7,439 bases of DNA from positions 1 to 7,439 of the forward strand of contig JAPXLS010000112.1 in NCBI GenBank assembly GCA_033809435.1, given 5' to 3'. This document shows positions 1-5,885 of this stretch, piece by piece. Under the pieces are notes generated by a model that had not been told where the DNA came from, made no database searches, and saw only the letters and a program-made list of their open reading frames with translations. The position numbers were made by a program, and so were the translations under genes. Positions within the stretch are counted from its first letter, which is position 1. Each line of letters begins with the position of its first letter. The stretch is from JAAZIN01 sp033809435 (GTDB lineage Bacteria; Bacillota; Dethiobacteria; DTU022).

Positions 1-998
1 ACGGCTATACACTGTCGTGGATGCTCGGCAGGCAGATGAGCCTGGGATCCCCGGTGACGGATCGCTACGGAGGGGGCTGGAAGAGCGCCCTGCCGGAGGA
101 TGTGGCCTATTACCTGGAACCCTACAATTTTATTGATATGGGCTTTGACGGCTCCGGTACGGAGTCTATCCTGATCACTGCAGAGCCAAATCTGCGGGTC
201 CGGGAACGGCCCACCACCGGAAGCGCCCAGGTGAAAGATGGCGGCGGGAATTTGCTCAGCGTCTGGCAGAACCAGATCTACGGCATCCTGGGACAGGCCC
301 AGGCGGAAGGGGGCACAGCTCCGGGCACGGAGGGAACATGGTACCGGATCATGGTGAGCGGAAAGGAAGGCTGGGTCTGCGGGAGATACTGCCGGCCTGT
401 CACCGGCTCATTTTCCGATACATCCATGTTCCAGTTTTTGCGGCTTTCCGGCAGCGCAGGCTCGACCGCTGGCGACCTGGACCGGATCCTTGCCGGGAAG
501 GGGATACTTGACGGCACCGGTTCCATCTTCATGCAGGCCGGAGGGGCAAACAATATCAACGAGATCTTTCTGGTATCCCTGGGGCTGCATGAAACGGGGA
601 ACGGGCTGAGCAGCCTGGCCACCGGCGTCGAGGTGGAGGACAGCGAGAACCTTTTCCCCGATCAGGACTACGTCAAGGTTTACAACATGTTCGGCATCGG
701 GGCCTACGACAGCAATCCCATTTATCACGGCGCCGAGCGGGCCTACAGGGAGCGGTGGTTTACACCCGAGGCGGCCATCCTGGGCGGAGCCAAATTTGCT
801 TCCGACAGCTATGTGAACAATTCTTCCTATTACCAGAATACTCTCTACAAAATGAGGTGGAACCCGGCCAATCCCGGCAGCCACCAGTATGCCACCGATA
901 TCGGTTGGGCGGCCAAGCAGGTCTCGCGTATCAGAAGCCTCTACGACATGGTGGAGAACTACACGCTGATCTTCGATATACCACGTTACCAGGAGTGA
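1..998 (+). CDS. LytD-like N-acetylglucosaminidase with SH3b domain, 5' end missing
   Basis: Secreted or surface peptidoglycan hydrolase that would cut the glycan between GlcNAc and MurNAc during wall turnover. The frame is open from base 3 to the TGA at 996-998, so the true start and any signal peptide lie upstream; the ATG at 21 is internal, because family-like sequence (GYTLSW) precedes it. Counting from that ATG, residues 1-40 match the N-terminal flank of clostridial glucosaminidases (GRQM, YYLEPYNF). Residues about 49-128 form an SH3b domain (NLRVRERP, WYRIMVSGKEGWVCGRYC). Residues about 136-320 are the glucosaminidase domain: NEIFLVSLGLHETGNG with likely catalytic Glu191, SSLATGVEV, VYNMFGIGAYDSNP, KMRWNPANPG and HQYATDIGWA. 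SH3b probably binds the wall. The gene is followed 18 bp later by a strong terminator, so it ends its transcript. Family call is firm; exact bond specificity is inferred. Confidence 0.93.
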   Translation, partial: GYTLSWMLGRQMSLGSPVTDRYGGGWKSALPEDVAYYLEPYNFIDMGFDGSGTESILITAEPNLRVRERPTTGSAQVKDGGGNLLSVWQNQIYGILGQAQAEGGTAPGTEGTWYRIMVSGKEGWVCGRYCRPVTGSFSDTSMFQFLRLSGSAGSTAGDLDRILAGKGILDGTGSIFMQAGGANNINEIFLVSLGLHETGNGLSSLATGVEVEDSENLFPDQDYVKVYNMFGIGAYDSNPIYHGAERAYRERWFTPEAAILGGAKFASDSYVNNSSYYQNTLYKMRWNPANPGSHQYATDIGWAAKQVSRIRSLYDMVENYTLIFDIPRYQE

Positions 999-1016
999 GG
1001 GTACGGAAAGGAGTGG

Positions 1017-1040
1017 AGGCCCCCGCAAGGGGGCCTTTTT
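1017..1040 (+). terminator. Rho-independent terminator of the glucosaminidase gene
   Basis: A perfect 8-bp GC-rich stem (1017-1024 with 1029-1036, AGGCCCCC / GGGGGCCT) closes a GCAA tetraloop of the GNRA type and runs into five T (1036-1040). It sits 18 bp after the stop codon at 998, the expected place. Confidence 0.92.
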
Positions 1041-1084
1041 GCTGCGGCGCAACCGGGGGCTCCCATATATTTTGCCTTTCCCTG

Positions 1085-1111
1085 TTGATCCGTTTGCCCC
1101 TTTTGGATAAT
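1085..1111 (+). promoter_or_regulatory. Possible promoter for the metallophosphoesterase
   Basis: TTGATC (1085-1090) and GATAAT (1106-1111, five of six matches to the -10 consensus) with a short 15-bp spacer. It lies just after the upstream terminator and is the only sigma-A-like pair seen in the gap. The short spacer makes it uncertain. Transcription from here would give a leader of about 130 nt carrying the two hairpins at 1123-1140 and 1175-1199. Confidence 0.3.
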
Positions 1112-1122
1112 AATAAAACGTA

Positions 1123-1199
1123 CCGGTCCGTAGGGGCCGGGTGAACAGGGCCAGCGGCAGAAAACCGGGTTGCACCGGGACAGGCGCAGCTGATCCCGG
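1123..1199 (+). other. Two hairpins in the leader region, no known RNA family
   Basis: The first hairpin pairs CCGGTCC (1123-1129) with GGGCCGG (1134-1140) around a GTAG loop, one G-U pair. The second pairs CCGGGACAG (1175-1183) with CTG-A-TCCCGG (1190-1199), nine pairs and one bulged A, around loop GCGCAG. Neither is followed by a T run. I compared them with remembered cobalamin, TPP, ZTP, fluoride, c-di-AMP and T-box signatures and saw no match. They could be an unrecognised leader RNA or chance pairing in GC-rich DNA. Confidence 0.3.
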
Positions 1200-1248
1200 A
1201 AAGGGGTAAAGGGTCATAAACGGTTACAGCGAAGAGGGTTCCGTTATC

Positions 1249-1764
1249 ATGGTGCAGATCGAAGGGGAGGTGCGGCGGATCGGGGTGATTTCGGATACCC
1301 ACGTGCCGCGGCGGGCCCGCTTCCTGCCGCCCGTGCTGTTCAGGGAGCTGGAGGGAGTCGATCTGATCCTGCATGCCGGCGATCTTGTGGATGAGAGTGT
1401 GCTGGTTGAACTTCAGGCGCTGGCGCCGGTGCAGGCGGTGGCCGGCAATATGGATCCGCCGCACCTGCATGAGCGGCTCGGGCGCATGAAGCTGATCCGG
1501 GCCGGCGCCTTGCAGATCGGGCTGATTCACGGCGACGGGATGCGCCTGTCCACGCAGCAGCGGGCCGAAGAGGCTTTCAGCAGTTACCGGCCGCAGGCAA
1601 TCGTCTTCGGGCACAGCCACCGGCCGCTTTGCGCATACTCGGGAGATAGGCTCATGTTCAATCCCGGTTCCTGTGTGGACCCGCGGTGGGCGGGGCGCCC
1701 CTCTTACGGCCTGCTGCAGGTGGAGCCGGGGGGTTCCGTGCGGGGCGAAATCATCTACCTTTGA
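1249..1764 (+). CDS. YfcE/MJ0936-family metallophosphoesterase
   Basis: Cytosolic two-metal phosphodiesterase of the calcineurin-like superfamily; the natural substrate of this subfamily is mostly unknown. The 171-aa length fits single-domain members. All metal-site motifs are present in order: ISDTH (Asp16, His18), HAGD (Asp45), GNMD (Asn67, in place of the commoner GNCD), HGD (His94), and GHSH (His122, His124), followed by the family NPGS at 138-141. The protein ends soon after the last strand (GEIIYL), as usual. The ATG at 1249 has only a weak purine-rich stretch upstream (GAAGAGGG, about 1230-1237). The GTG at 1252 and the GTG at 1270 are alternatives, but a start at codon 13 would cut into the first strand. 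It stands alone, 250 bp after one gene and 134 bp before the next, so neighbours do not suggest a substrate. Confidence 0.93.
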   Translation: MVQIEGEVRRIGVISDTHVPRRARFLPPVLFRELEGVDLILHAGDLVDESVLVELQALAPVQAVAGNMDPPHLHERLGRMKLIRAGALQIGLIHGDGMRLSTQQRAEEAFSSYRPQAIVFGHSHRPLCAYSGDRLMFNPGSCVDPRWAGRPSYGLLQVEPGGSVRGEIIYL

Positions 1765-1885
1765 CACATTGCCGGCCGGAGGCTGGCAGCCGGGGGCAGG
1801 TGATCACCGGTGGCCGCCGGCGGGGGCAAGCCTGTTCGTCTCCCTGGTGCGCCCACCCCCGGCAGTACAGAGTATATTAATGGAA

Positions 1886-1893
1886 GGGAGAGG
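1886..1893 (+). promoter_or_regulatory. Ribosome binding site fixing the GTG start at 1899
   Basis: GGGAGAGG lies five bases before GTG at 1899. No in-frame ATG at a better position exists, so this site decides the start of the 60-aa gene. The only promoter-like word nearby is TATATT at 1873-1878, without a convincing -35. Confidence 0.7.
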
Positions 1894-1898
1894 AAACG

Positions 1899-2081
1899 GT
1901 GGAAGAGAAAAGAAAAGAGAAACTGACGGAGCATGTTCTGGAGGTTGCAGTGGAGAAAAGACTGTCCTGCAAGAGGATATTCGAAATTGCCGCCGAATTC
2001 GACTGCTTGCCCGCAGAGATCGGCAAGATCTGCAACGAGCACAAGATCAAGATCTTCGGCTGCCAGATCGGCTGTTTCTAG
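1899..2081 (+). CDS. 60-aa cysteine-rich small protein ending CQIGCF
   Basis: Function unknown. The protein starts at GTG and has a charged N-terminus (EEKRKEK), then a stretch that looks like a helix-turn-helix (about residues 22-51: FEIAAEFDCLPAEIGKIC, then NEHKIKI), and the C-terminal tail CQIGCF. Five cysteines are present (24, 36, 45, 55, 59). I recall short conserved proteins with a CQLGCF-like end in Clostridia and some deltaproteobacteria, which is why I call this a real gene; that recollection is not checked here. Clear RBS, sensible amino-acid composition, and a 134-bp gap after the phosphoesterase support an independent or loosely coupled gene. The HTH-like part could bind DNA and the C-terminal Cys pair could bind metal or sense redox; both are inference. 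Confidence 0.78.
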   Translation: MEEKRKEKLTEHVLEVAVEKRLSCKRIFEIAAEFDCLPAEIGKICNEHKIKIFGCQIGCF

Positions 2082-2117
2082 AGGGGCCCCGGAACCACCG
2101 CTGCTGTTACTCCCCGC

Positions 2118-2168
2118 CGGTGCCAGGCACCGATGACAACTATTAGTTGCCGGAAGTGCCTGGCACCG
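2118..2168. repeat. Long inverted repeat of GGTGCCAGGCACC palindromes
   Basis: Two copies of a near-identical 12-13 base palindrome, GGTGCCAGGCACC (2119-2131) and GTGCCTGGCACC (2156-2167), each followed by GATG. Each copy is self-complementary, and the two also pair with each other to form a 13-bp stem (2118-2130 with 2156-2168). A small inner hairpin CAAC/GTTG (2137-2140, 2146-2149) sits in the loop. No T run follows, so it is not a classic terminator. The form resembles REP-like dispersed elements; whether it recurs in the genome cannot be seen here. Confidence 0.75.
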
Positions 2169-2324
2169 ATGCTGCTGCATAATCGTATTCAGGATGGTTC
2201 ATAATATAAATTAGCATACTCTGAAATATCAAGGGTTGATGTGAAATATAGAGATCCGGCCAGATCAAGCATGTTAATCAGAGTCTGTATCCCTTAAAAG
2301 TTGTATTTCGGGGTAAAATCAGGG

Positions 2325-2352
2325 TTGCATCGGCCGGTGAATCTGTTATATT
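2325..2352 (+). promoter_or_regulatory. Sigma-A promoter of groESL
   Basis: TTGCAT (2325-2330, poor -35) and TATATT (2347-2352, five of six) with a 16-bp spacer. TG at 2344-2345 makes an extended -10 that can offset the weak -35. The predicted transcript start near 2359 puts the CIRCE operator at the very start of the mRNA, the usual arrangement for HrcA control. Confidence 0.6.
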
Positions 2353-2367
2353 TTTTTATAGGCCTTG

Positions 2368-2397
2368 TTAGCACTCACTACCGACGAGTGCTGCTAA
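2368..2397. promoter_or_regulatory. CIRCE operator (HrcA binding site), right arm with TGC duplication
   Basis: The left arm TTAGCACTC (2368-2376) is a perfect match to CIRCE. After the canonical 9-base spacer the right arm reads GAGTGCTGCTAA (2386-2397). The consensus arm is GAGTGCTAA, so this arm carries one extra TGC; read without the gap it matches seven of nine. It lies 35 bp before groES. HrcA repressor binding here shuts groESL off until heat or misfolding stress titrates GroEL away from HrcA. Confidence 0.93.
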
Positions 2398-2432
2398 TAC
2401 CAAATCAATTACACTCAAAGGAGGCAGGAAGG

Positions 2433-2720
2433 ATGAATCTTAAACCCTTAAGTGACCGCCTTGTGGTCAAGGTCCTGGAGGCTGAGGAGAAAACAGCCAG
2501 CGGGATTGTGTTGCCGGACAAGGCAAAGGAGAAGCCCCAGGAAGGAGAAGTAATGGCCGTGGGACCGGGCAAGGTGCTGGAGAACGGGACCAGGCAGGAG
2601 ATGGATCTCAAAGTCGGGGACAAGATCATTTTCTCGCGCTATGCCGGTACGGAAGTGAAGGTCAAGGGCGAGGAGTACCTCATCCTGAGGCAGGATGATG
2701 TGCTGGCCCTGGTTAAGTAA
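2433..2720 (+). CDS. groES: Co-chaperonin GroES (Hsp10)
   Basis: Cytosolic seven-subunit lid of the GroEL chamber, needed for ATP-driven folding. The 95-aa product has the full family pattern: N-terminal MNLKPLSDRLVVKV, the mobile loop that docks on GroEL at about residues 17-33 with its hydrophobic grip IVL (25-27), GEVMAVGPGK (38-47), the DLKVGDKIIFSRYAGTEVK segment (58-76), and the end EEYLILRQDDVLALV. The ATG at 2433 is chosen because AAAGGAGG (2417-2424) sits eight bases before it. Upstream in-frame codons back to 2301 would run through the operator and promoter and add 44 unrelated residues. groEL follows after 51 bp with no terminator between, so the two form one CIRCE-controlled operon. 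Confidence 0.99.
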   Translation: MNLKPLSDRLVVKVLEAEEKTASGIVLPDKAKEKPQEGEVMAVGPGKVLENGTRQEMDLKVGDKIIFSRYAGTEVKVKGEEYLILRQDDVLALVK

Positions 2721-2771
2721 TTTTCATTGACGAAAGTATGAACCAAGAAAAGCAAAGGAGGTTTAATTTTA

Positions 2772-4394
2772 ATGCCTAAACAGATTCTACATAAAGAAGA
2801 AGCCCGCCGGGCGCTGGAGCGGGGTGTGAATGCCCTTGCAAACACTGTGACCGTAACTCTGGGCCCCAAAGGGCGCAACGTGGTTCTGGATAAAAAATTC
2901 GGTTCGCCGCAGATTACCAATGACGGGGTGACCATTGCCCGCGATATCGAGCTGGAGGATCCCTTCGAGAACATGGGGGCGCAGCTGGTCAGGGAAGTGG
3001 CCACGAAGACGCAGGATGTTGCCGGAGACGGCACCACCACCGCCACCCTGCTGGCCCAGGCCATTATCCGCGAGGGGCTGAAAAACGTAGCCGCCGGGGC
3101 CAATCCCATGTTCCTGAAGCGGGGCATTGACAAGGCTGTAAATGCAGCCGTAAGCGAGCTCGAGAACCTGAGCAAGACGGTGGAGACAAAGGAGGATATC
3201 GCCCAGGTAGCCTCCATTTCCGCCGATGACGAGGAGATCGGCGGCCTTATTGCCGAGGCCATGGAAAAGGTCGGCAAGGACGGCGTGATCACCGTGGAGG
3301 AATCAAAAGGGTTTACCACCGACCTGAAAGTGGTCGAGGGGATGCAGTTCGACCGCGGTTACATCTCCCCGTACATGGTTACCGACACCGAGAAGATGGA
3401 AGCGGTCCTGGAGGATCCCTTTATCCTGCTGACCGACCGCAAGCTCAGCAATATTCATGATCTGCTGCCCCTGCTGGAGAAGATCGTCCAGAGAGGGAAG
3501 CAGCTGCTGCTCGTAGCCGAGGATGTGGAGGGTGAGGCGCTGGCCACTCTCGTCGTGAACAAGCTGCGCGGCACCTTTACCTGTGTGGCGGTGAAGGCCC
3601 CCGGTTTCGGCGATCGCCGCAAGGCCATGCTCGAGGATATTGCCGTTTTGACGGGCGGCCAGGTAGTCTCCGAGGATATCGGCATTGAGTTCAAGAATGT
3701 GGATATCGATCTGCTCGGCCGGGCCCGCCAGGTCCGCATCAGCAAGGAAGAGACCGTCATCGTGGACGGTGCAGGCAAGGCCGAAGACATCAAGAAGCGG
3801 ATCTCTCAGATTCGCGTGCAGATTGAAGACACCACCTCCGATTTTGACCGGGAGAAGCTGCAGGAGAGGCTGGCCAAGCTCTCCGGCGGCGTGGCCGTCA
3901 TCGAGGTTGGCGCCGCCACCGAAACGGAGATGAAGGAGAGAAAGCTGCGCATCGAGGACGCCCTTTCGGCGACCCGTGCGGCCGTGGAGGAAGGGATCGT
4001 CTCCGGCGGCGGTGTGGTCTACCTGAATGTTACCGATGCCCTCAAGGAACTGGAGAAAGAGCTGACCAGTGATGAGCTCACCGGCATGAGCATTGTCAAG
4101 CGGGCCCTGGAGGAGCCGCTGCGGGTCATTGCCGAGAATGCCGGCGCCGAGGGCTCCGTGGTGGTGGAGAAAGTGAAAAGCATGGAGAAGGGTTTCGGCT
4201 ACAATGCCGTGACCAACGATTACGAAAAGATGATCGCTTCCGGTATTGTTGACCCCACCAAGGTGGCCCGGTCAGCAATCCAGAACGCAGCCAGCATCGC
4301 GGGGATGCTGTTGACCACGGAGGGCATCGTTACCGATTTGCCCGAAAAAGACGGCGGGCCGCGCATGCCGGGCCCCGACATGCCCATGATGTAA
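2772..4394 (+). CDS. groEL: Chaperonin GroEL (Hsp60)
   Basis: Fourteen-subunit ATP-dependent folding chamber of the cytosol, working with GroES. At 540 aa it is full length. ATP-site landmarks are intact: TLGPKGRNV (29-37), ITNDGVTIA with Asp51, DGTTTAT (86-92), and the catalytic Asp396 in RIEDALSATRAAVEEG, followed by VSGGGV. The start ATG at 2772 has AAAGGAGG (2754-2761) ten bases upstream. The C-terminal tail is GGPRMPGPDMPMM: it is Met/Pro/Gly rich but lacks the repeated GGM units common in other bacteria. Co-transcribed with groES and closed by a strong terminator at 4442-4479. Single-copy housekeeping chaperonin is the likely status, though other copies outside the window cannot be excluded. 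Confidence 0.99.
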   Translation: MPKQILHKEEARRALERGVNALANTVTVTLGPKGRNVVLDKKFGSPQITNDGVTIARDIELEDPFENMGAQLVREVATKTQDVAGDGTTTATLLAQAIIREGLKNVAAGANPMFLKRGIDKAVNAAVSELENLSKTVETKEDIAQVASISADDEEIGGLIAEAMEKVGKDGVITVEESKGFTTDLKVVEGMQFDRGYISPYMVTDTEKMEAVLEDPFILLTDRKLSNIHDLLPLLEKIVQRGKQLLLVAEDVEGEALATLVVNKLRGTFTCVAVKAPGFGDRRKAMLEDIAVLTGGQVVSEDIGIEFKNVDIDLLGRARQVRISKEETVIVDGAGKAEDIKKRISQIRVQIEDTTSDFDREKLQERLAKLSGGVAVIEVGAATETEMKERKLRIEDALSATRAAVEEGIVSGGGVVYLNVTDALKELEKELTSDELTGMSIVKRALEEPLRVIAENAGAEGSVVVEKVKSMEKGFGYNAVTNDYEKMIASGIVDPTKVARSAIQNAASIAGMLLTTEGIVTDLPEKDGGPRMPGPDMPMM

Positions 4395-4414
4395 TTTCCC
4401 CCGACTCAGGTCCA

Positions 4415-4436
4415 ACCGGCGGCGCAGGCTGCCGGT
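4415..4436 (+). other. Short GC hairpin before the groEL terminator
   Basis: ACCGGCGGC (4415-4423) pairs with GCTGCCGGT (4428-4436), nine pairs with one G-U, around GCAG. It lies 20 bp after the groEL stop and just before the terminator stem. It may protect the mRNA 3' end or be chance. Confidence 0.4.
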
Positions 4437-4441
4437 CAGGG

Positions 4442-4479
4442 TTGGCAGAGAGTGCTTGTACTCTCTGCCAATTTTTTTT
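4442..4479 (+). terminator. Rho-independent terminator of groESL
   Basis: A perfect 12-bp stem (4442-4453 with 4460-4471, TTGGCAGAGAGT / ACTCTCTGCCAA), loop GCTTGT, then eight T (4472-4479). A textbook intrinsic terminator 47 bp after the groEL stop. Confidence 0.97.
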
Positions 4480-4537
4480 CTGGAGTTCCGTCAGGCGGAG
4501 CCGGGCTGCAGGGTCAATGTGGAATATTATCAATTGG

Positions 4538-4566
4538 CTGACAACTGATTGAATCTGGAATATAAT
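4538..4566 (+). promoter_or_regulatory. Strong sigma-A promoter of the acyl-CoA dehydrogenase
   Basis: CTGACA (4538-4543, five of six) and a perfect TATAAT (4561-4566) separated by exactly 17 bp. Start predicted near 4573, giving a leader of roughly 40 nt. The words TGGAATATTAT (4520-4530) and TGGAATATAAT (4556-4566) form a near-perfect direct repeat 36 bp apart, one copy covering the -10, and could be a regulator site. Confidence 0.8.
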
Positions 4567-4610
4567 TGGGACAAGATTAATTTTTCACATCACCTTTACA
4601 GGAGGTAGCC

Positions 4611-5762
4611 ATGATTGATTTTTCATTGACGCCGGAGCAGGAGGCAATTCAGAAGATGGCCCGTGATTTTGCCGAGGCGGAGATAGCGCCGGCAGCGGAA
4701 AAGTACGATCGCAGCGGTGATTTTCCGCATGAAATCGTGAAAAAAGCTTTTCAGGCGGGGTTGGTTTACGGTCCCGTGCCCGAGGAGTACGGGGGCGGCG
4801 GCCTCGGGGCCATTGATCAGCTGCTCATTGCCGAGGAGCTCTCTGCGGGCTGCTCCGGAATATCCACCTGCATCGCCATCAACAGCCTGGCCGCAATTCC
4901 GCTCATCAACAACGGCAGCGAGGCCCAGAAGGAGAAGTATCTCGGGTCGGCCTGCCGTGAAGAGAAGCTGATGGCTTTCTGTGTCACCGAGCCGGAGGCG
5001 GGTTCGGATGTGGCGGCCATGACCACCGCGGCGCGCCGCCGGAAAGGCGGGTATGTCCTGAGCGGCCGCAAATGCTTCATCACGGGCGGCGGGGTGGCCG
5101 ACTACTACATTGTCTTTGCCACGGTGGATCCCTCCAGGGGGCACCGCGGCATTACCGCCTTCATCGTGCCGCGGGAGGCCGAGGGGCTCTCCGTGGGCAA
5201 AAAGGAGGACAAGATGGGGCAGCGGGCGGCCGATACCACTGATGTGGTTCTCGATGAGGTTGTCGTTCCCGAGGCGGATCGCCTGGGGGAGGAGGGGCAG
5301 GGTTTCCGGATCATCATGCAGACATTCAACCATTCCCGCCCCGGTGTGGCCGCCTCCGCCGTGGGGGTGGCCCGCAGGGCCCTGGACCTGTCGCTGCAGT
5401 ATGCCCTGGAGCGGGGGCAGTTCGGGCTGCCCATATTCATGCACCAGTCCGTCATGTTCATGCTGGCGGATATGGCCAGGGATATCACGGCGGGCAGGCT
5501 GCTGGCCTGGCAGGCTGCCTGGAAAGGGGAGCAGGGGCTGGACAACTCCAGGGAGGCGGCCATGGCCAAGGTTTTTTGCGGCGATATGGTCATGCGGGCG
5601 ACGACGGATGCCGCCCAGATCTACGGCGGATACGGCTATGTCAAGGATTATCCGGTGGAGAAGCTGATGCGGGATGCCAAGGTGTTCCAGATCTACGAGG
5701 GGACGGCCCAGATCCAGCGGCTGCTCATCGGCAGGGCCCTGGCCAGGGATAGGCTGTCGTAA
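4611..5762 (+). CDS. Acyl-CoA dehydrogenase (short/medium-chain type)
   Basis: FAD enzyme that puts a trans-2 double bond into an acyl-CoA and passes electrons to electron-transfer flavoprotein; cytosolic. The 383-aa length is typical. In order: N-terminal helical domain with FSLTPEQEAIQKMARDFA, the FAD/substrate signature FCVTEPEAGSD (123-133), KCFITGGGVADYYIVFA in the beta domain (154-170; the usual FITNG reads FITGG here), RGQFGLPI (268-275), YGGYGYVKDYPVEKLMRDAK, and the catalytic base Glu363 in QIYEGTAQIQR. Start ATG at 4611 follows AGGAGG (4600-4605). It has its own strong promoter and no beta-oxidation or etfAB neighbour, so the chain length or branched-chain substrate cannot be told. 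The large hairpin at 5789-5824 ends the unit. Other family members such as glutaryl- or isovaleryl-CoA dehydrogenase are possible. Confidence 0.96.
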   Translation: MIDFSLTPEQEAIQKMARDFAEAEIAPAAEKYDRSGDFPHEIVKKAFQAGLVYGPVPEEYGGGGLGAIDQLLIAEELSAGCSGISTCIAINSLAAIPLINNGSEAQKEKYLGSACREEKLMAFCVTEPEAGSDVAAMTTAARRRKGGYVLSGRKCFITGGGVADYYIVFATVDPSRGHRGITAFIVPREAEGLSVGKKEDKMGQRAADTTDVVLDEVVVPEADRLGEEGQGFRIIMQTFNHSRPGVAASAVGVARRALDLSLQYALERGQFGLPIFMHQSVMFMLADMARDITAGRLLAWQAAWKGEQGLDNSREAAMAKVFCGDMVMRATTDAAQIYGGYGYVKDYPVEKLMRDAKVFQIYEGTAQIQRLLIGRALARDRLS

Positions 5763-5788
5763 TTCATGATGCGCATTGCGCACCGCGC

Positions 5789-5824
5789 GCCTTCCCCCTC
5801 TCTCCGGGGGGAGAGGGGGAAGGC
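5789..5824. terminator. Large GC hairpin between convergent genes
   Basis: A 16-bp stem (5789-5804 with 5809-5824, core CCTTCCCCCTCTC / GAGAGGGGGAAGG, one G-U pair) around a four-base loop. It lies between the acyl-CoA dehydrogenase stop and the convergent gene stop at 5886. Neither side has a T run, so intrinsic termination would be inefficient; it may be a two-way block or a dispersed repeat. Confidence 0.5.
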
Positions 5825-5885
5825 AGGTGGACAACTGTAACCCTTTCCCCGCTTCTTTCCCCCCCCGGGGGCGGCGGTGAGCCTG

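Noticed and set aside
408..1767. Long minus-strand open frames (269 and 278 codons) opposite the glucosaminidase and phosphoesterase
   Set aside because: They cross a terminator and two real genes, have no RBS and no family resemblance.
1765..1898. Terminator or leader RNA between the phosphoesterase and the 60-aa gene
   Set aside because: Only weak pairing (CGGGGG with CCCCCG) and no T run; nothing I can support.
2211..2222. Second half-CIRCE (TTAGCATACTC)
   Set aside because: Two extra bases inside the arm and no matching right arm at the proper distance; likely chance in AT-rich DNA.
2301..2432. N-terminal extension of GroES by 44 residues
   Set aside because: It would translate the promoter and CIRCE operator; the RBS at 2417-2424 and the family start both point to 2433.
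5760..5790. GCGCA repeats after the acyl-CoA dehydrogenase as a regulatory site
   Set aside because: Short alternating GC words without symmetry or spacing; better treated as background next to the large hairpin.
4623..5834. 403-codon minus-strand open frame opposite the acyl-CoA dehydrogenase
   Set aside because: Low-complexity Pro/Gly/His/Arg translation with no recognisable domain, in the mirror of a well-supported gene; an effect of GC-rich codon use.
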